The notes: a model not told the origin generated them from the letters alone. A DNA stretch of 64,000 bases from Haloferax sp. Q22 (GCF_001482285.1 NZ_LOEP01000033.1:1-64000); one strand, 5' to 3'; numbered from the stretch's first letter, positions 53,704 through 61,958 are shown. Program-made: numbers and translations.

Positions 53704-54729
53704 ATGGCCGACAACGAGGCCTTCACCTACAACGGCGGGAAGGTCGAGCCGGGCGAGACACAGGACATCCGGTACGGCATCTCCGAGACGTATCTCGGCG
53801 ACCCGGTTCGCATCCCCGTCACCATCATCAACGGGGAGCAGCCGGGGCCGACCGTGTTCCTCTCCGCCGCCGCCCACGGCGACGAACTGAACGGTATCGA
53901 GGTCGTCCGCGAGGTGGCCTACGAGTGGGACCTCGCGGACCTCGCGGGCACGCTCGTCTGCATGCCGGTGATGAACGTCCCTGCGTTCCTCGCCCAACAG
54001 CGGTACCTCCCTATCTACGACCGCGACCTGAACCGGTCGTTCCCGGGCTCCGAGACCTCCACGGGGGCCAAGCGGATGGCCCACCGCATCTACCAGAACT
54101 TCATCGCACCCTGCGACCTCGGCATCGACTTCCACACGTCGACGCGGGGCCGGACCAACATGCTCCACGTCCGCGCGGACATGTCCGACCCCGCGGTCGC
54201 GCGACTCGCCAACGCCTTCGGTTCGCACGTCATCATCGACAGTTCCGGGTCCAGCGGGATGCTCCGAACGGAGTCGTCGGCGAACGGGACGCCGGCTATC
54301 ACCGTCGAGATGGGCGAGGCCCACCGCTTCCAGCGCGAACTCATCGACGAGGCGCTCGCGGGCGTCGAGAGCGTCTTCGCCGAGTACGGCCTCCGAGAGA
54401 CCTCGACGGTCAACTGGCCGGGCTGGCGGACCGTCATCTCGGACGAAAACGAGAAGACGTGGCTCCGCGCCGACGCGGGCGGCATCGTCGACATGCACCA
54501 CGACCGCGGCGCGCTCGTCCACGAGGGCGACCGCATCTGCACGATTACGAACCCGTTCAAGGACGACAACGTCACCGTCGTCGCCCCCTTCACGGGCCTG
54601 CTCGTCGGCGTCCTCGAGAATCCGGTCGTCTACCCCGGGAACCCGCTTTGCCATCTCGTCGAACTGAAAGACAAGGTGCGGCGCGTCGTCGAGCGCGAGC
54701 AGTCCGGCACCCCCGAGCCGACGCTCTGA
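53704..54729 (+). CDS. Succinylglutamate desuccinylase/aspartoacylase family zinc hydrolase
   Basis: 341 residues. The zinc site is SAAAHGDELNGIEVV (His and Glu), then RDLNRSFPGSE (the substrate-carboxylate Arg region) and IDFHTSTRGRTN (third ligand His), with PAITVEMGEAHRFQ carrying the catalytic Glu. The last 110 residues are a beta barrel with GALVHEGDRICTITNPF and TGLLVGVLENPVVYPGNPL. It hydrolyses an amide next to a carboxylate. Divergent from the RimK-RimB gene and probably its partner: known bacterial RimK loci often carry a RimB peptidase and an AspA-type hydrolase. A distant paralogue lies at 33879-34745. Confidence 0.85.
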   Translation: MADNEAFTYNGGKVEPGETQDIRYGISETYLGDPVRIPVTIINGEQPGPTVFLSAAAHGDELNGIEVVREVAYEWDLADLAGTLVCMPVMNVPAFLAQQRYLPIYDRDLNRSFPGSETSTGAKRMAHRIYQNFIAPCDLGIDFHTSTRGRTNMLHVRADMSDPAVARLANAFGSHVIIDSSGSSGMLRTESSANGTPAITVEMGEAHRFQRELIDEALAGVESVFAEYGLRETSTVNWPGWRTVISDENEKTWLRADAGGIVDMHHDRGALVHEGDRICTITNPFKDDNVTVVAPFTGLLVGVLENPVVYPGNPLCHLVELKDKVRRVVEREQSGTPEPTL

Positions 54730-54839
54730 GACCGGCCGTCCCGCCCCGAGATATTCGGGGGCCGGCGACTTTTGCCAACCCTCACGAAACTCCATACACG
54801 TAAGTTCTATACCCTCCCCTTCCCGACACTCACAAGAGC

Positions 54840-55235
54840 ATGAGTCAGTCTTACAATCGGGGCCTCATCGAGGACTTCAGCAGATGGCGGGAGTTCTCGG
54901 CCGGCATGTGGGCCTGGATATTCCACAAGTTCACCGGCTGGGTGCTTGTGGGCTATCTCTTCACCCACATCGCCGTGTTGTCGACGGCCCTCTCGGGCGC
55001 GGCGGCGTACACGAACACGATTCAGGCGCTGGAGAGTCTCTTGGTCGTGCGTATTCTGGAAGTCGGGCTGCTCGCGGTGGCGGTGTTTCACATCCTCAAC
55101 GGACTGCGACTGCTGTTCGTCGACCTGGGCGTCGGGCTGGAAGCACAGGACAAGAGCTTCTACGCGTCGCTCATCCTCACGGGTGTCATCGTCGTCGCGA
55201 GCGTTCCCACGTTCCTCTCGGGGGTGAGCATCTAA
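54840..55235 (+). CDS. sdhC: Succinate dehydrogenase cytochrome b subunit
   Basis: 131 residues with three helices (about 24-45, 62-82 and 100-122). The haem-ligand-type His is in [12 protein letters not shown] at the end of the first helix; [13 protein letters not shown] is the family start. It anchors the complex II catalytic part in the membrane and passes electrons to quinone. It is the first gene of sdhCDBA. A TATA-like TAAGTTCTATACC (54801-54813) about 27 bases upstream supports the ATG at 54840. The stop overlaps the sdhD start (TAATG). Confidence 0.9.
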   Translation: MSQSYNRGLIEDFSRWREFSAGMWAWIFHKFTGWVLVGYLFTHIAVLSTALSGAAAYTNTIQALESLLVVRILEVGLLAVAVFHILNGLRLLFVDLGVGLEAQDKSFYASLILTGVIVVASVPTFLSGVSI

Positions 55236-55606
55236 TGGCAGAACGATACACGTCCTTCGAACCCGGCGGCCGGCGGTGGCTCTGGCAGCGGCTGACCGCC
55301 GCCTTCCTCGTCGTGGTGCTGGCGTTCCACTTCTTCCTGCTCCACTTCGTCAACCACGCCGACGAAGTGACGTTCGCCCTCTCACAGGCGCGCATGGAGC
55401 AGTTGACGTACTTCTCGCTGATGATCCTGTTCCTCGTCACCGCGACGTTCCACGGGGTCAACGGCGTCTACAACGCCCTCGTCAACCAGGGCCTCACGGG
55501 TACCCGGAAGACGGCGGTCAAGGCGATTCTCGGTCTCGCGAGCGTCCTCCTCATCGTGCAGGGCGTCCGCACGGCCCTCGAGTGGGCCGGAGGTGTTCCC
55601 ATCTAA
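55235..55606 (+). CDS. sdhD: Succinate dehydrogenase membrane anchor subunit
   Basis: 123 residues with three helices. The first carries FHFFLLHFVNHADE, where histidines can bind haem, and FHGVNGVYNALVNQGL is in the second loop. It pairs with SdhC. Start ATG at 55235 overlaps the sdhC stop by one base and the stop overlaps the sdhB ATG, so the four genes form one translation unit. Confidence 0.9.
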   Translation: MAERYTSFEPGGRRWLWQRLTAAFLVVVLAFHFFLLHFVNHADEVTFALSQARMEQLTYFSLMILFLVTATFHGVNGVYNALVNQGLTGTRKTAVKAILGLASVLLIVQGVRTALEWAGGVPI

Positions 55607-56487
55607 TGAGCACGCAAGTTCCCGAATCTGTCGAAGAGGAATCGGCCACGGAGACGGCGTCCGCCGGCAAGCAGAAGCGCGACGCGAAAAAGCGCGAGCG
55701 CGCCGAGCGAGTCCAAGAGCAGCGCGAGGCCGAGGCGGCCGAGAAGGCGCGCTCCGCGGACGACACGTTCCACCTCAAGGTCTTCCGCTACGACCCCGAG
55801 GTGCCGGAGAAACAGGAGCCCCGCTTCGACGACTTCCACGTCCCGTACAAGCAGGGGATGACGGTCCTCGACGCGCTCATGTGGGCGCGGGACCACTACG
55901 ACTCCTCGCTTACCTTCCGGCACTCCTGCCGGCAGGCCATCTGCGGGTCCGACGCGCTGTTCGTCAACGGGTCACAGCGACTCGGCTGTAAGACCCAGCT
56001 GTCGGACCTCTCGGAGCCGATTCGGGTCGAACCGCTCCCGCACGCCGACGTGGTCAAGGACCTCGTCGTCGACATGGAGCACTTCTACGACCAGATGGAG
56101 TCGGTCGAGCCGTACTTCCAGACGAACTCGCTTCCCGACGACGAACTCGACGAGCAGCGCCAGACGCGCGAGAACCGCGAGAAGGTCAAGATGTCCACCC
56201 GCTGCATCTGGTGTAGCGCGTGTATGTCCTCGTGTAACATCGCCGCCGGCGACAACGAGTATCTCGGTCCCGCGGCCATCAACAAGGCCTACCGCTTCGC
56301 CATGGACGAACGCGAGGGCGAGGACATGAAGCAGCGCCGCCTCGAAATCCTCGAACAGGAACACGGCGTCTGGCGCTGTCAGACCCAGTTCTCCTGTACC
56401 GAGGTGTGCCCGAAGGACATCCCTCTCACGGAGCACATCCAGGAACTCAAGCGCGAGGCGATTAAGAACAACCTGAAGTTCTGGTGA
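55606..56487 (+). CDS. sdhB: Succinate dehydrogenase iron-sulfur subunit
   Basis: 293 residues. A charged Lys/Glu-rich N-terminal extension (KQKRDAKKRERAERVQEQRE) comes first. The [2Fe-2S] domain has HSCRQAICGSDALFVNG and GCKTQL (the Asp in place of the third Cys also occurs in E. coli SdhB, so it is not a defect). The second domain has CIWCSACMSSCNIAAGD and CQTQFSCTEVCPKDIPLTEH for [4Fe-4S] and [3Fe-4S] clusters. It relays electrons from SdhA to the membrane quinone site. The gene overlaps sdhD by one base. Confidence 0.93.
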   Translation: MSTQVPESVEEESATETASAGKQKRDAKKRERAERVQEQREAEAAEKARSADDTFHLKVFRYDPEVPEKQEPRFDDFHVPYKQGMTVLDALMWARDHYDSSLTFRHSCRQAICGSDALFVNGSQRLGCKTQLSDLSEPIRVEPLPHADVVKDLVVDMEHFYDQMESVEPYFQTNSLPDDELDEQRQTRENREKVKMSTRCIWCSACMSSCNIAAGDNEYLGPAAINKAYRFAMDEREGEDMKQRRLEILEQEHGVWRCQTQFSCTEVCPKDIPLTEHIQELKREAIKNNLKFW

Positions 56488-56542
56488 ACTTCCCGGTGAA
56501 ACCCTGAAGTTCGACCAACCCTACGACACACCCAAACACACC

Positions 56543-58390
56543 ATGTACGAACACGACGTTATCGTAGTCGGCGCGGGCGGGGCGGGCCTGCGCGCGGCGA
56601 TTGCGGCACACGAGGAAGGGGCCGACGTGGCCATCGTGTCGAAGCTCCACCCGGTCCGAAGTCACACGGGCGCGGCGGAGGGCGGCATCAACGCCGCGCT
56701 CCGCGAAGGCGACTCGTGGGAGGACCACGCGTACGACACGATGAAGGGCTCGGACTATCTGGCCGACGCGCCGGCGGCCGAGACCCTCTGTAAGGACAGC
56801 CCGAAAGAGACCATCAAACTCGAACACTGGGGGATGGCGTTCTCCCGTGACGACGACGGCCGCGTCAGCCAGCGACCGTTCGGTGGGCTCTCGTTCCCAC
56901 GGACCACTTACGCGGGTGCGGAGACGGGCCACCAGCTGCTCCACACGATGTACGAGCAGCTCGTCAAGCGCGGCATCAAGGTCTACGACGAGTGGCACGT
57001 GACCCGGTTGGCCGTCTCCGACGAGGAGAAGCCTGAGGACCGGAACTGCCACGGCATCGTCGCCTACGACGTTCAGACCGGGCAGGTCGAGGGCTTCCGC
57101 GCCCGCAACGGCGTCATCCTCGCCACCGGCGGCCTCGGACAGGTCTACGACCACACGACGAACGCGGTCGCCAACACCGGCGACGGCGTCGCGATGGCCT
57201 ACCGCGCCGGCGCGCCGATGGAGGACATGGAGTTCATCCAGTTCCACCCGACGACGCTCCCCTCGACGGGCGTTCTCATCACCGAGGGCGTCCGCGGCGA
57301 GGGCGGCATCCTCTACAACGAGAACGGCGAGCGCTTCATGTTCGAGTACGGCTACGCGAACAACCTCGGCGAACTCGCCTCGCGCGACGTTGTCTCCCGG
57401 GCCGAGCTCACGGAGGTCAACGAGGGCCGCGGTATCGAAGACGAGTACGTCCACCTCGACATGCGCCACCTCGGCGAAGAGCGCATCATCGACCGCCTCG
57501 AGAACATCGTCCACCTCTCGGAGGACTTCGAGGGCGTCAACCCCCTCGACGCGCCGATGCCGGTCAAGCCCGGCCAGCACTACGCGATGGGCGGCATCGA
57601 GACCGACGAGAACGGCGAGACCTGCATCTCCGGCCTCTACGCGGCCGGCGAGTGCGCCTGCGCCTCCGTCCACGGCGGCAACCGTCTCGGCGGCAACGCG
57701 CTCCCCGAACTCATCGTCTTCGGCAAGCGCGCCGGTCACCACGCCGCGGGCAAGGACATGGAGGAAGCCAGAATCACGACCGGGAAGGTCGGCGACTACG
57801 AGCTCGGCGAGGTCGAGTCGCCGGTCGAACTCGGCGAAGCGGGCATCGGTGAGGACGCCGTCGCCGACGGCGGCACGGCGGCGGACGCGGGCGCGTCCGT
57901 CTCCGGAGCGGACCTCGTCCAGCGCGCCGTCGAAGACGAGCGCGAGACCATCGACACCCTCCTGGAGCGAGAAGACGGCATCCAGCAGGCCGAGATTCGC
58001 GAGCGCGTCCAGAAGTCGATGACGCGCAACGTGAACGTCTTCCGTGAGGAGTCGGCCCTCAAGGACGCGCTCCGCGACATCCGCGAGGCGCGCGAACTCT
58101 ATCAGGACGTGTTCGTGGCCGACAAGTCGCGGACGTTCAACACGGACCTGCTCCAGACGCTGGAGACGCGCAACATCCTCGACATCGCGGAGGCCATCAC
58201 GCTCGGCGCGCTCGCGCGCAACGAGTTCCGCGGTGCCCACTGGCGCAAGGAGTACCAAGAGCGCCGCGACGAGGAGTGGCTCAAGCACACGATGCTCTCG
58301 TGGAACGACGGCCGCCCGGAACTCTGGTACAAGCCGGTCATCCTCGAAGGCGAGGACAAGACGTACGAGCCGAAGGTCCGGAGCTACTGA
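56543..58390 (+). CDS. sdhA: Succinate dehydrogenase flavoprotein subunit
   Basis: 615 residues. The FAD-binding fold starts DVIVVGAGGAGLRAAIAAHE. The FAD-linking His is H41 in VRSHTGAAEGGINAAL. Active-site regions are HPTTLPSTGVLITEGVRGE and GLYAAGECACASVHGGNRLG. The helical C-terminal domain follows (RTFNTDLLQTLETRNILDIA). It oxidises succinate to fumarate in the citric acid cycle. It lies 55 bases after sdhB, the largest gap in the operon, and ends the cluster. An Asp/Ala-rich insertion near residues 435-452 (DAVADGGTAADAGASVSGAD) is haloarchaeal in style. Confidence 0.96.
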   Translation: MYEHDVIVVGAGGAGLRAAIAAHEEGADVAIVSKLHPVRSHTGAAEGGINAALREGDSWEDHAYDTMKGSDYLADAPAAETLCKDSPKETIKLEHWGMAFSRDDDGRVSQRPFGGLSFPRTTYAGAETGHQLLHTMYEQLVKRGIKVYDEWHVTRLAVSDEEKPEDRNCHGIVAYDVQTGQVEGFRARNGVILATGGLGQVYDHTTNAVANTGDGVAMAYRAGAPMEDMEFIQFHPTTLPSTGVLITEGVRGEGGILYNENGERFMFEYGYANNLGELASRDVVSRAELTEVNEGRGIEDEYVHLDMRHLGEERIIDRLENIVHLSEDFEGVNPLDAPMPVKPGQHYAMGGIETDENGETCISGLYAAGECACASVHGGNRLGGNALPELIVFGKRAGHHAAGKDMEEARITTGKVGDYELGEVESPVELGEAGIGEDAVADGGTAADAGASVSGADLVQRAVEDERETIDTLLEREDGIQQAEIRERVQKSMTRNVNVFREESALKDALRDIREARELYQDVFVADKSRTFNTDLLQTLETRNILDIAEAITLGALARNEFRGAHWRKEYQERRDEEWLKHTMLSWNDGRPELWYKPVILEGEDKTYEPKVRSY

Positions 58391-58538
58391 GCCGACCGCG
58401 ACTCGTCCGAGTCGCAGACGCCCTTTCTTTCGACGCCGCCCCCCGAGCGGCGCACCGACGCGCTCAGCGCGCCGAATCGCGTGACCGCGGCCGGGGCCCA
58501 CCAACGGCTATTTGCCCGCTCGAACCCTACGTCCGCCC

Positions 58539-58636
58539 GGAAGGGTGGCTCAGTGGTAGAGCACACCGGCGCAGGCCCTCGCGGTCGGTCCGGTGGTTTT
58601 CAATGGCTTCGCGTGGTTCGACTCCCGCCCCTTCCG
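58539..58636 (+). tRNA. Degenerate or interrupted tRNA-like gene (possible tRNA-Cys)
   Basis: The acceptor stem GGAAGGG/CCCTTCC and the D-arm GGCTCAGTGGTAGAGC are perfect, the T-loop TTCGACT is normal, and the anticodon stem CACCG/CGGTG pairs. But the anticodon loop is 22 bases long, the variable region is about 15 bases, and the T-stem has a bulged T (GCG-T-GG with CCCGC). In the loop GCA falls at positions 34-36 (cysteine), followed by a possible 15-base insert at the usual archaeal intron position between 37 and 38, but position 33 is C in place of the near-universal U. It could be an intron-bearing tRNA with unusual features or a pseudogene. Confidence 0.4.
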
Positions 58637-58810
58637 TCTCGGAACCGCGGGTCGCCGGGCCTCGCCATCCGGTGGTCCACCACCCGGTCCCTTCGACGAC
58701 AGTCGAAGTTGGGGGCGTCGAACACCGACAATTATCCGATGTACGTTCGTGACGAATACAACGATTCTCTCGAATTCGGGACGTTTGACGCCTCACCCCC
58801 GCCCGCGGTT

Positions 58811-58850
58811 CTTCGACGATTGTTGTAAGAGAGTTTTATTATCGTCGAAG
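58811..58850. promoter_or_regulatory. Inverted repeat around the TATA box of the small winged-helix gene
   Basis: CTTCGACGAT (58811-58820) and its exact reverse complement ATCGTCGAAG (58841-58850) flank TTTTATTA (58834-58841, the TATA box). A protein on this site would block TBP/TFB, so it looks like a repressor operator for the downstream gene. Upstream, at 58691-58708, CTTCGACgacaGTCGAAG is a perfect palindrome with the same half-site. Confidence 0.65.
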
Positions 58851-58858
58851 CAAACAGG

Positions 58859-59089
58859 ATGACAACGACCATGCAACAGACGGTTCCGACCATCGAAGTC
58901 CCCGGCGAACTCGAATCGCCCTCGGCCAAGCTCGTGTACCTCTATCTCACCACACACGACGGCGCGTCCATCACCGACCTGCAGAACGGGCTGGAGATGA
59001 AGAAAATCGCCCTCTACAGCATCCTCAGTACGCTGTCGAAGCGCGGCTTCGTTCGACAGGACGCCGAACGCTACCACGTCGCTCAGTGA
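58859..59089 (+). CDS. Small winged-helix transcriptional regulator
   Basis: 76 residues. Only a winged helix: SAKLVYLYLTTHDGASITDL and LEMKKIALYSILSTLSKRGF (recognition helix region), then VRQDAERYHVAQ as the wing. It starts MTTTMQQ, with a second ATG four codons later. The TATA box at 58834 with transcription start near 58860 makes it leaderless, and an inverted repeat embraces that TATA box (58811-58850), so self-regulation is likely. It is convergent with a zinc-finger micro-protein gene (12 bases apart). Targets unknown. Confidence 0.72.
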   Translation: MTTTMQQTVPTIEVPGELESPSAKLVYLYLTTHDGASITDLQNGLEMKKIALYSILSTLSKRGFVRQDAERYHVAQ

Positions 59090-59101
59090 CGGCTCGGCGA
59101 G

Positions 59102-59260
59102 TCAGTGATTTCTCGGCGACCGCGCCGCCCGTACCTGTGCGCCGTCGCGGACCATATCCTCGCAGTTCGGGCAGACGCGCGGATTCTCCATGCCATCGGG
59201 AGTGAAGACTCGGGCGTATGCGGGCGTCACGAACGAACCACAGTTCTGACATTCCGGCAT
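59102..59260 (-). CDS. 52-residue zinc-finger micro-protein (DUF7563 type)
   Basis: MPECQNCGSFVTPAYARVFT at the start, with C4 and C7; a second pair in PRVCPNCEDM (C30 and C33). The pair spacing matches the haloarchaeal small zinc-finger family DUF7563. Such proteins are implicated in regulation or stress response in Haloferax, though this one has no assigned role. It is short but well formed: the ATG at 59260 is followed by ordinary haloarchaeal codon use. Convergent with the winged-helix gene, stop to stop 12 bases. Confidence 0.75.
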   Translation of the reverse strand: MPECQNCGSFVTPAYARVFTPDGMENPRVCPNCEDMVRDGAQVRAARSPRNH

Positions 59261-59301
59261 GGTTTCTAGTATCCTCCATGAATATCACATAAGTTTTCTC
59301 C

Positions 59302-59388
59302 CTAGACGAGTGCGAGAAGGAGGCCGACAACGAGGAGCGCGAAGATGAGAAGCGTCACGGCGAGCATGAATTGGTCGGTCGCGTTCAT
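59302..59388 (-). CDS. 28-residue single-helix membrane micro-protein
   Basis: MNATDQFMLAVTLLIFALLV, then VGLLLALV: one hydrophobic helix with a short polar start. A minus-strand TATTTTATC-type box (about 59410-59420, TTTTATCTTTATCC) lies about 27 bases upstream, consistent with a leaderless message. The promoter placement supports it being real, but a chance hydrophobic frame is possible. Such single-helix micro-proteins often associate with larger membrane complexes. Confidence 0.45.
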   Translation of the reverse strand: MNATDQFMLAVTLLIFALLVVGLLLALV

Positions 59389-59534
59389 ACCGAACACGAC
59401 GTTCCGGATAAAGATAAAATCCCGTCTCGACGCCGCGTCCCCGCCGCACTCGACGGATTTCTGATTTTCGACCACGATAACGAGGGAGGTAGAACTAAAT
59501 TCATCGCCTCCGTCGGTCCCGTAACGGTCCTCCA

Positions 59535-59954
59535 ATGGAGTTCGTGTACGCGTTGTCTGGGTTGTTCGCCGGGCTCTTTCTCGGAGCGGTGGCAGTCGTC
59601 ACTGCGCTCACGTACACGCCCTACGGCGCGTCCCTGTTCGACACCGCGATAACGGCGCTGACCGGTGTCACGCTCCAACTGGGAAACCTCCTGTTCATCT
59701 CGGCGCTCACCGCCCTCGCGTTCGAGGGCCTCGCGATGAGCGGCATCCGGTATCCGGTCGTCGTCCCCGCGGCGTTCGCGTACGTGCTCACTCACGTCAC
59801 GGTCTACTACTCGTGCATCCGCATCACCGACCTCCAGTCGGAGCCGCTTGACCCCGACGTTATCATCAAGCATAATCCGTTTCGGGCGCTCGTCCTCGGC
59901 GTGCCGGGGTCGCTTCTCCTCATTCGGGTCCGGCCGCCGGCGAGGCGGAACTGA
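59535..59954 (+). CDS. Small membrane protein of unknown function
   Basis: 139 residues with four helices (about 4-28, 40-66, 75-92 and 112-128). A conserved-looking polar segment VTVYYSCIRITDLQSEPLDP lies between the third and fourth helices; a single Cys is there. No family recognised. It starts with MEFVYALSGLFAGLFLGAV, in a gene that is divergent from the micro-protein gene, sharing about 146 bases. Confidence 0.6.
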   Translation: MEFVYALSGLFAGLFLGAVAVVTALTYTPYGASLFDTAITALTGVTLQLGNLLFISALTALAFEGLAMSGIRYPVVVPAAFAYVLTHVTVYYSCIRITDLQSEPLDPDVIIKHNPFRALVLGVPGSLLLIRVRPPARRN

Positions 59955-60049
59955 ACCCGTCTCGACGAACCGCGGGCGCGGCTCCGGCTCGCGACGAGGG
60001 AACGGGGAGACGTGCGGGAGCGCAGAAAACAGTCGAACCGGCGAAGGAA

Positions 60050-60122
60050 GCCAGGAGTGGGATTTGAACCCACGAAGTCTCGATTACAAGTCGAGTGCAT
60101 GAACCGCCCATGCTCTCCTGGC
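60050..60122 (-). tRNA. tRNA-Thr (UGU)
   Basis: Minus strand, 73 bases: acceptor GCCAGGA with TCCTGGC, anticodon stem CTCGA/TCGAG around loop CTTGTAA giving UGU (reads ACA and ACG), T-loop GGTTCAAAT with stem GTGGG/CCCAC. No CCA encoded, no intron. Confidence 0.95.
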
Positions 60123-60133
60123 GCGTCTGTCGA

Positions 60134-60691
60134 TTACCGGTCCTCCTTTGAGTGTGTATCGTTTCGCATCGATTTCTCCAGTTCGACGCGGTGCGGCTGG
60201 TAGCCGTGCCGCCGATAGAACCGACGGGCGGCGTCGTTGTCCGCCAGCACGTCCAGCGCGACGGTATCAGCGCCGGCCTCTCCGAGTGCGGCCTCCGCCG
60301 CCGCTAGTAGCCGCGCGCCGACCCCGGCGTCTCGGTACACCGGGCGGACGAACAGGTTCCGAATCATCCCGCGGGTCGCGTCCTGCTCGTACGCCCCCGC
60401 TTCGATGTCGAACATGACGAAGCCGACGATGCCGCCCGTCTCTGCGTCTCCCACGTCCTCCGTGCCGCCTCCGTCGCCTCCGCCGGCCGCTCCGGTCGCG
60501 TCGTTCTCCTGTCCCTCGCGGGCGACGAGCACGCCGTCGGCGGCGACGTGTCGCGCCAGCGCCTCCCGTATCGGCGTTCGGTTGGCGTCGGCGCGGAGGT
60601 GCGACCCGAACGCCCGCTGGTCCGCGGCAAGTTCCACCCACAGGTCGGCGAGGTCGTCGAGGTCGGAAAACGCCGCCGAACTGACGCGCAT
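60134..60691 (-). CDS. GNAT family N-acetyltransferase
   Basis: 185 residues. Acetyl-CoA site: RNLFVRPVYRDAGVGARLLA (near residues 112-131), followed by the C-terminal ALDVLADNDAARRFYRRHGYQP, a classic GNAT end. The N-terminal RVSSAAFSDLDDLADLWVEL is the family's substrate side. An acidic, Gly-rich insertion (GGDGGGTEDVGDAET) interrupts the region between residues 70 and 85. Substrate unknown; could modify ribosomal proteins or small amines. It is divergent from the livH operon. The tRNA-Thr gene lies 11 bases downstream on the same strand. Confidence 0.87.
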   Translation of the reverse strand: MRVSSAAFSDLDDLADLWVELAADQRAFGSHLRADANRTPIREALARHVAADGVLVAREGQENDATGAAGGGDGGGTEDVGDAETGGIVGFVMFDIEAGAYEQDATRGMIRNLFVRPVYRDAGVGARLLAAAEAALGEAGADTVALDVLADNDAARRFYRRHGYQPHRVELEKSMRNDTHSKEDR

Positions 60692-60800
60692 GGGTCCTGT
60701 CGGGGCTCTATCCGCATTTAAGTGTCGGCGATTCGGACCGAGATCGGGTAATCGCGGCCCTGCGGGGTGCCGAGCGGGGTCAGTAAAGACGACCGATGAA

Positions 60801-60823
60801 GAAAGATTTATCTATGTTTATCG
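60801..60823 (+). promoter_or_regulatory. Promoter region of the branched-chain amino-acid transporter operon
   Basis: GAAAGATTTATCTATGTTTATC is the only AT-rich patch before livH. Either GATTTATC (60805-60812) or GTTTATC (60816-60822) can act as TATA; both place the transcript start within 20 bases of the ATG at 60852. Confidence 0.5.
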
Positions 60824-60851
60824 TCCGCACATATCATGAGGATAGTTATCA

Positions 60852-61958
60852 ATGGGTATTGCCGAAACCTACTCCCGTGGCAGGCAGTTCGCCATCGAGC
60901 GTCCGTTCGCGCTCGTCTTGGCGGTCATCGTAGTCATACTTCTCGGTGACTTGCTTCGCGGGTTAGCAACAGGGCAGACGCAGTTTGCCGACATTGGCAC
61001 GCTGGTCTGGGATGGTCTGATGCGGGGGCTCGTAATCGGCCTCGCGGGCATCGGGTTGTCGATGACGTACAGTATTCTAAACTTCGCTAATTTCTCGCAC
61101 GGCGACTACATCACAGCGGGGGCCTTCTCGGGGTGGGCAACGACGTACCTCATCGCCGGACTCGGACGCGCCGACATCGGCGCGCTCCTGCTCGTCGGGG
61201 CCGGGGGGTCGGTCTACGGCGGGACGCTCGGCATCGGGATGCTCTCGACGCCGCTCGCGGTCGTCGCCGGCATCGTCGTCTCCGGCGCGTTCGCTATCGC
61301 GCTGTCGCTCGCGGTCGACCGCACCATCTTCAAACCGATTCGGAACGAGGACGGCATCACCCTTCTCATCACGAGTATCGGCGTCGCGTTCGCGCTGCGT
61401 TACCTGATGCAGTTCGTCTTCGGCTCTGACGTGCGCGGGACGACCGCTCAGCCGCCGTCGGTGTCGCTGTACTTCATCGATGGTACGGTCTTCATCAACG
61501 CCCACGACATCACGCTTCTCGTGGTCGCCTCGGCCTTGATGCTCGGCGTCCACGTCCTCTTACAGCGGACGAAACTCGGGAAGGCGATGCGCGCGATGGC
61601 CGACAACAAGGACCTCGCGCTCATCACCGGCATCTCGACCGAGCGCGTCGTCCGCGCGACGTGGATTATCGGCGGCGGGCTGACCGGCGTCGCGGGGTAC
61701 ATGTTCATCCTCTGGAAAGGGACGCTCGGGTTCAACGACGGGTGGCTCCTCTTGCTTCTCATCTTCGCCGCGGTCATCCTCGGTGGCATCGGCTCCATCT
61801 ACGGGGCCATCGCCGGTGGCCTCGTCATCGGACTGACGGCGTCGATGTCGGTCCTGTGGATTCCCTCGGCGTTCTCGCGGGCCGCGGCCTTCGTCGTCAT
61901 GATTGTCATCCTCCTCGTGAAACCGTCCGGGCTGTTCAGCGGGAGGGCGACCGCATGA
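60852..61958 (+). CDS. livH: Branched-chain amino-acid ABC transporter permease LivH
   Basis: 368 residues with about nine helices. Permease domain of the LivH type: GLAGIGLSMTYSILNFANFS near the start is the family signature, and GKAMRAMADNKDLALITGIS includes the coupling (EAA-like) helix contacting the ATPase. It imports branched-chain amino acids, or possibly urea or amides in the related Urt type. The ATG overlaps nothing; the stop overlaps the livM ATG (ATGA). No solute-binding protein gene precedes it, so that component must lie elsewhere or downstream. Confidence 0.92.
   Translation: MGIAETYSRGRQFAIERPFALVLAVIVVILLGDLLRGLATGQTQFADIGTLVWDGLMRGLVIGLAGIGLSMTYSILNFANFSHGDYITAGAFSGWATTYLIAGLGRADIGALLLVGAGGSVYGGTLGIGMLSTPLAVVAGIVVSGAFAIALSLAVDRTIFKPIRNEDGITLLITSIGVAFALRYLMQFVFGSDVRGTTAQPPSVSLYFIDGTVFINAHDITLLVVASALMLGVHVLLQRTKLGKAMRAMADNKDLALITGISTERVVRATWIIGGGLTGVAGYMFILWKGTLGFNDGWLLLLLIFAAVILGGIGSIYGAIAGGLVIGLTASMSVLWIPSAFSRAAAFVVMIVILLVKPSGLFSGRATA

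Noticed and set aside
55921-55975. Loss of a [2Fe-2S] cysteine in SdhB (CGSD in place of CGSC)
   Set aside because: E. coli SdhB also has Asp at this ligand position, so the cluster is expected to form.
56462-58504. 680-codon minus-strand frame opposite sdhA
   Set aside because: Complete overlap with sdhA, whose FAD motifs are intact; composition is that of a shadow frame.
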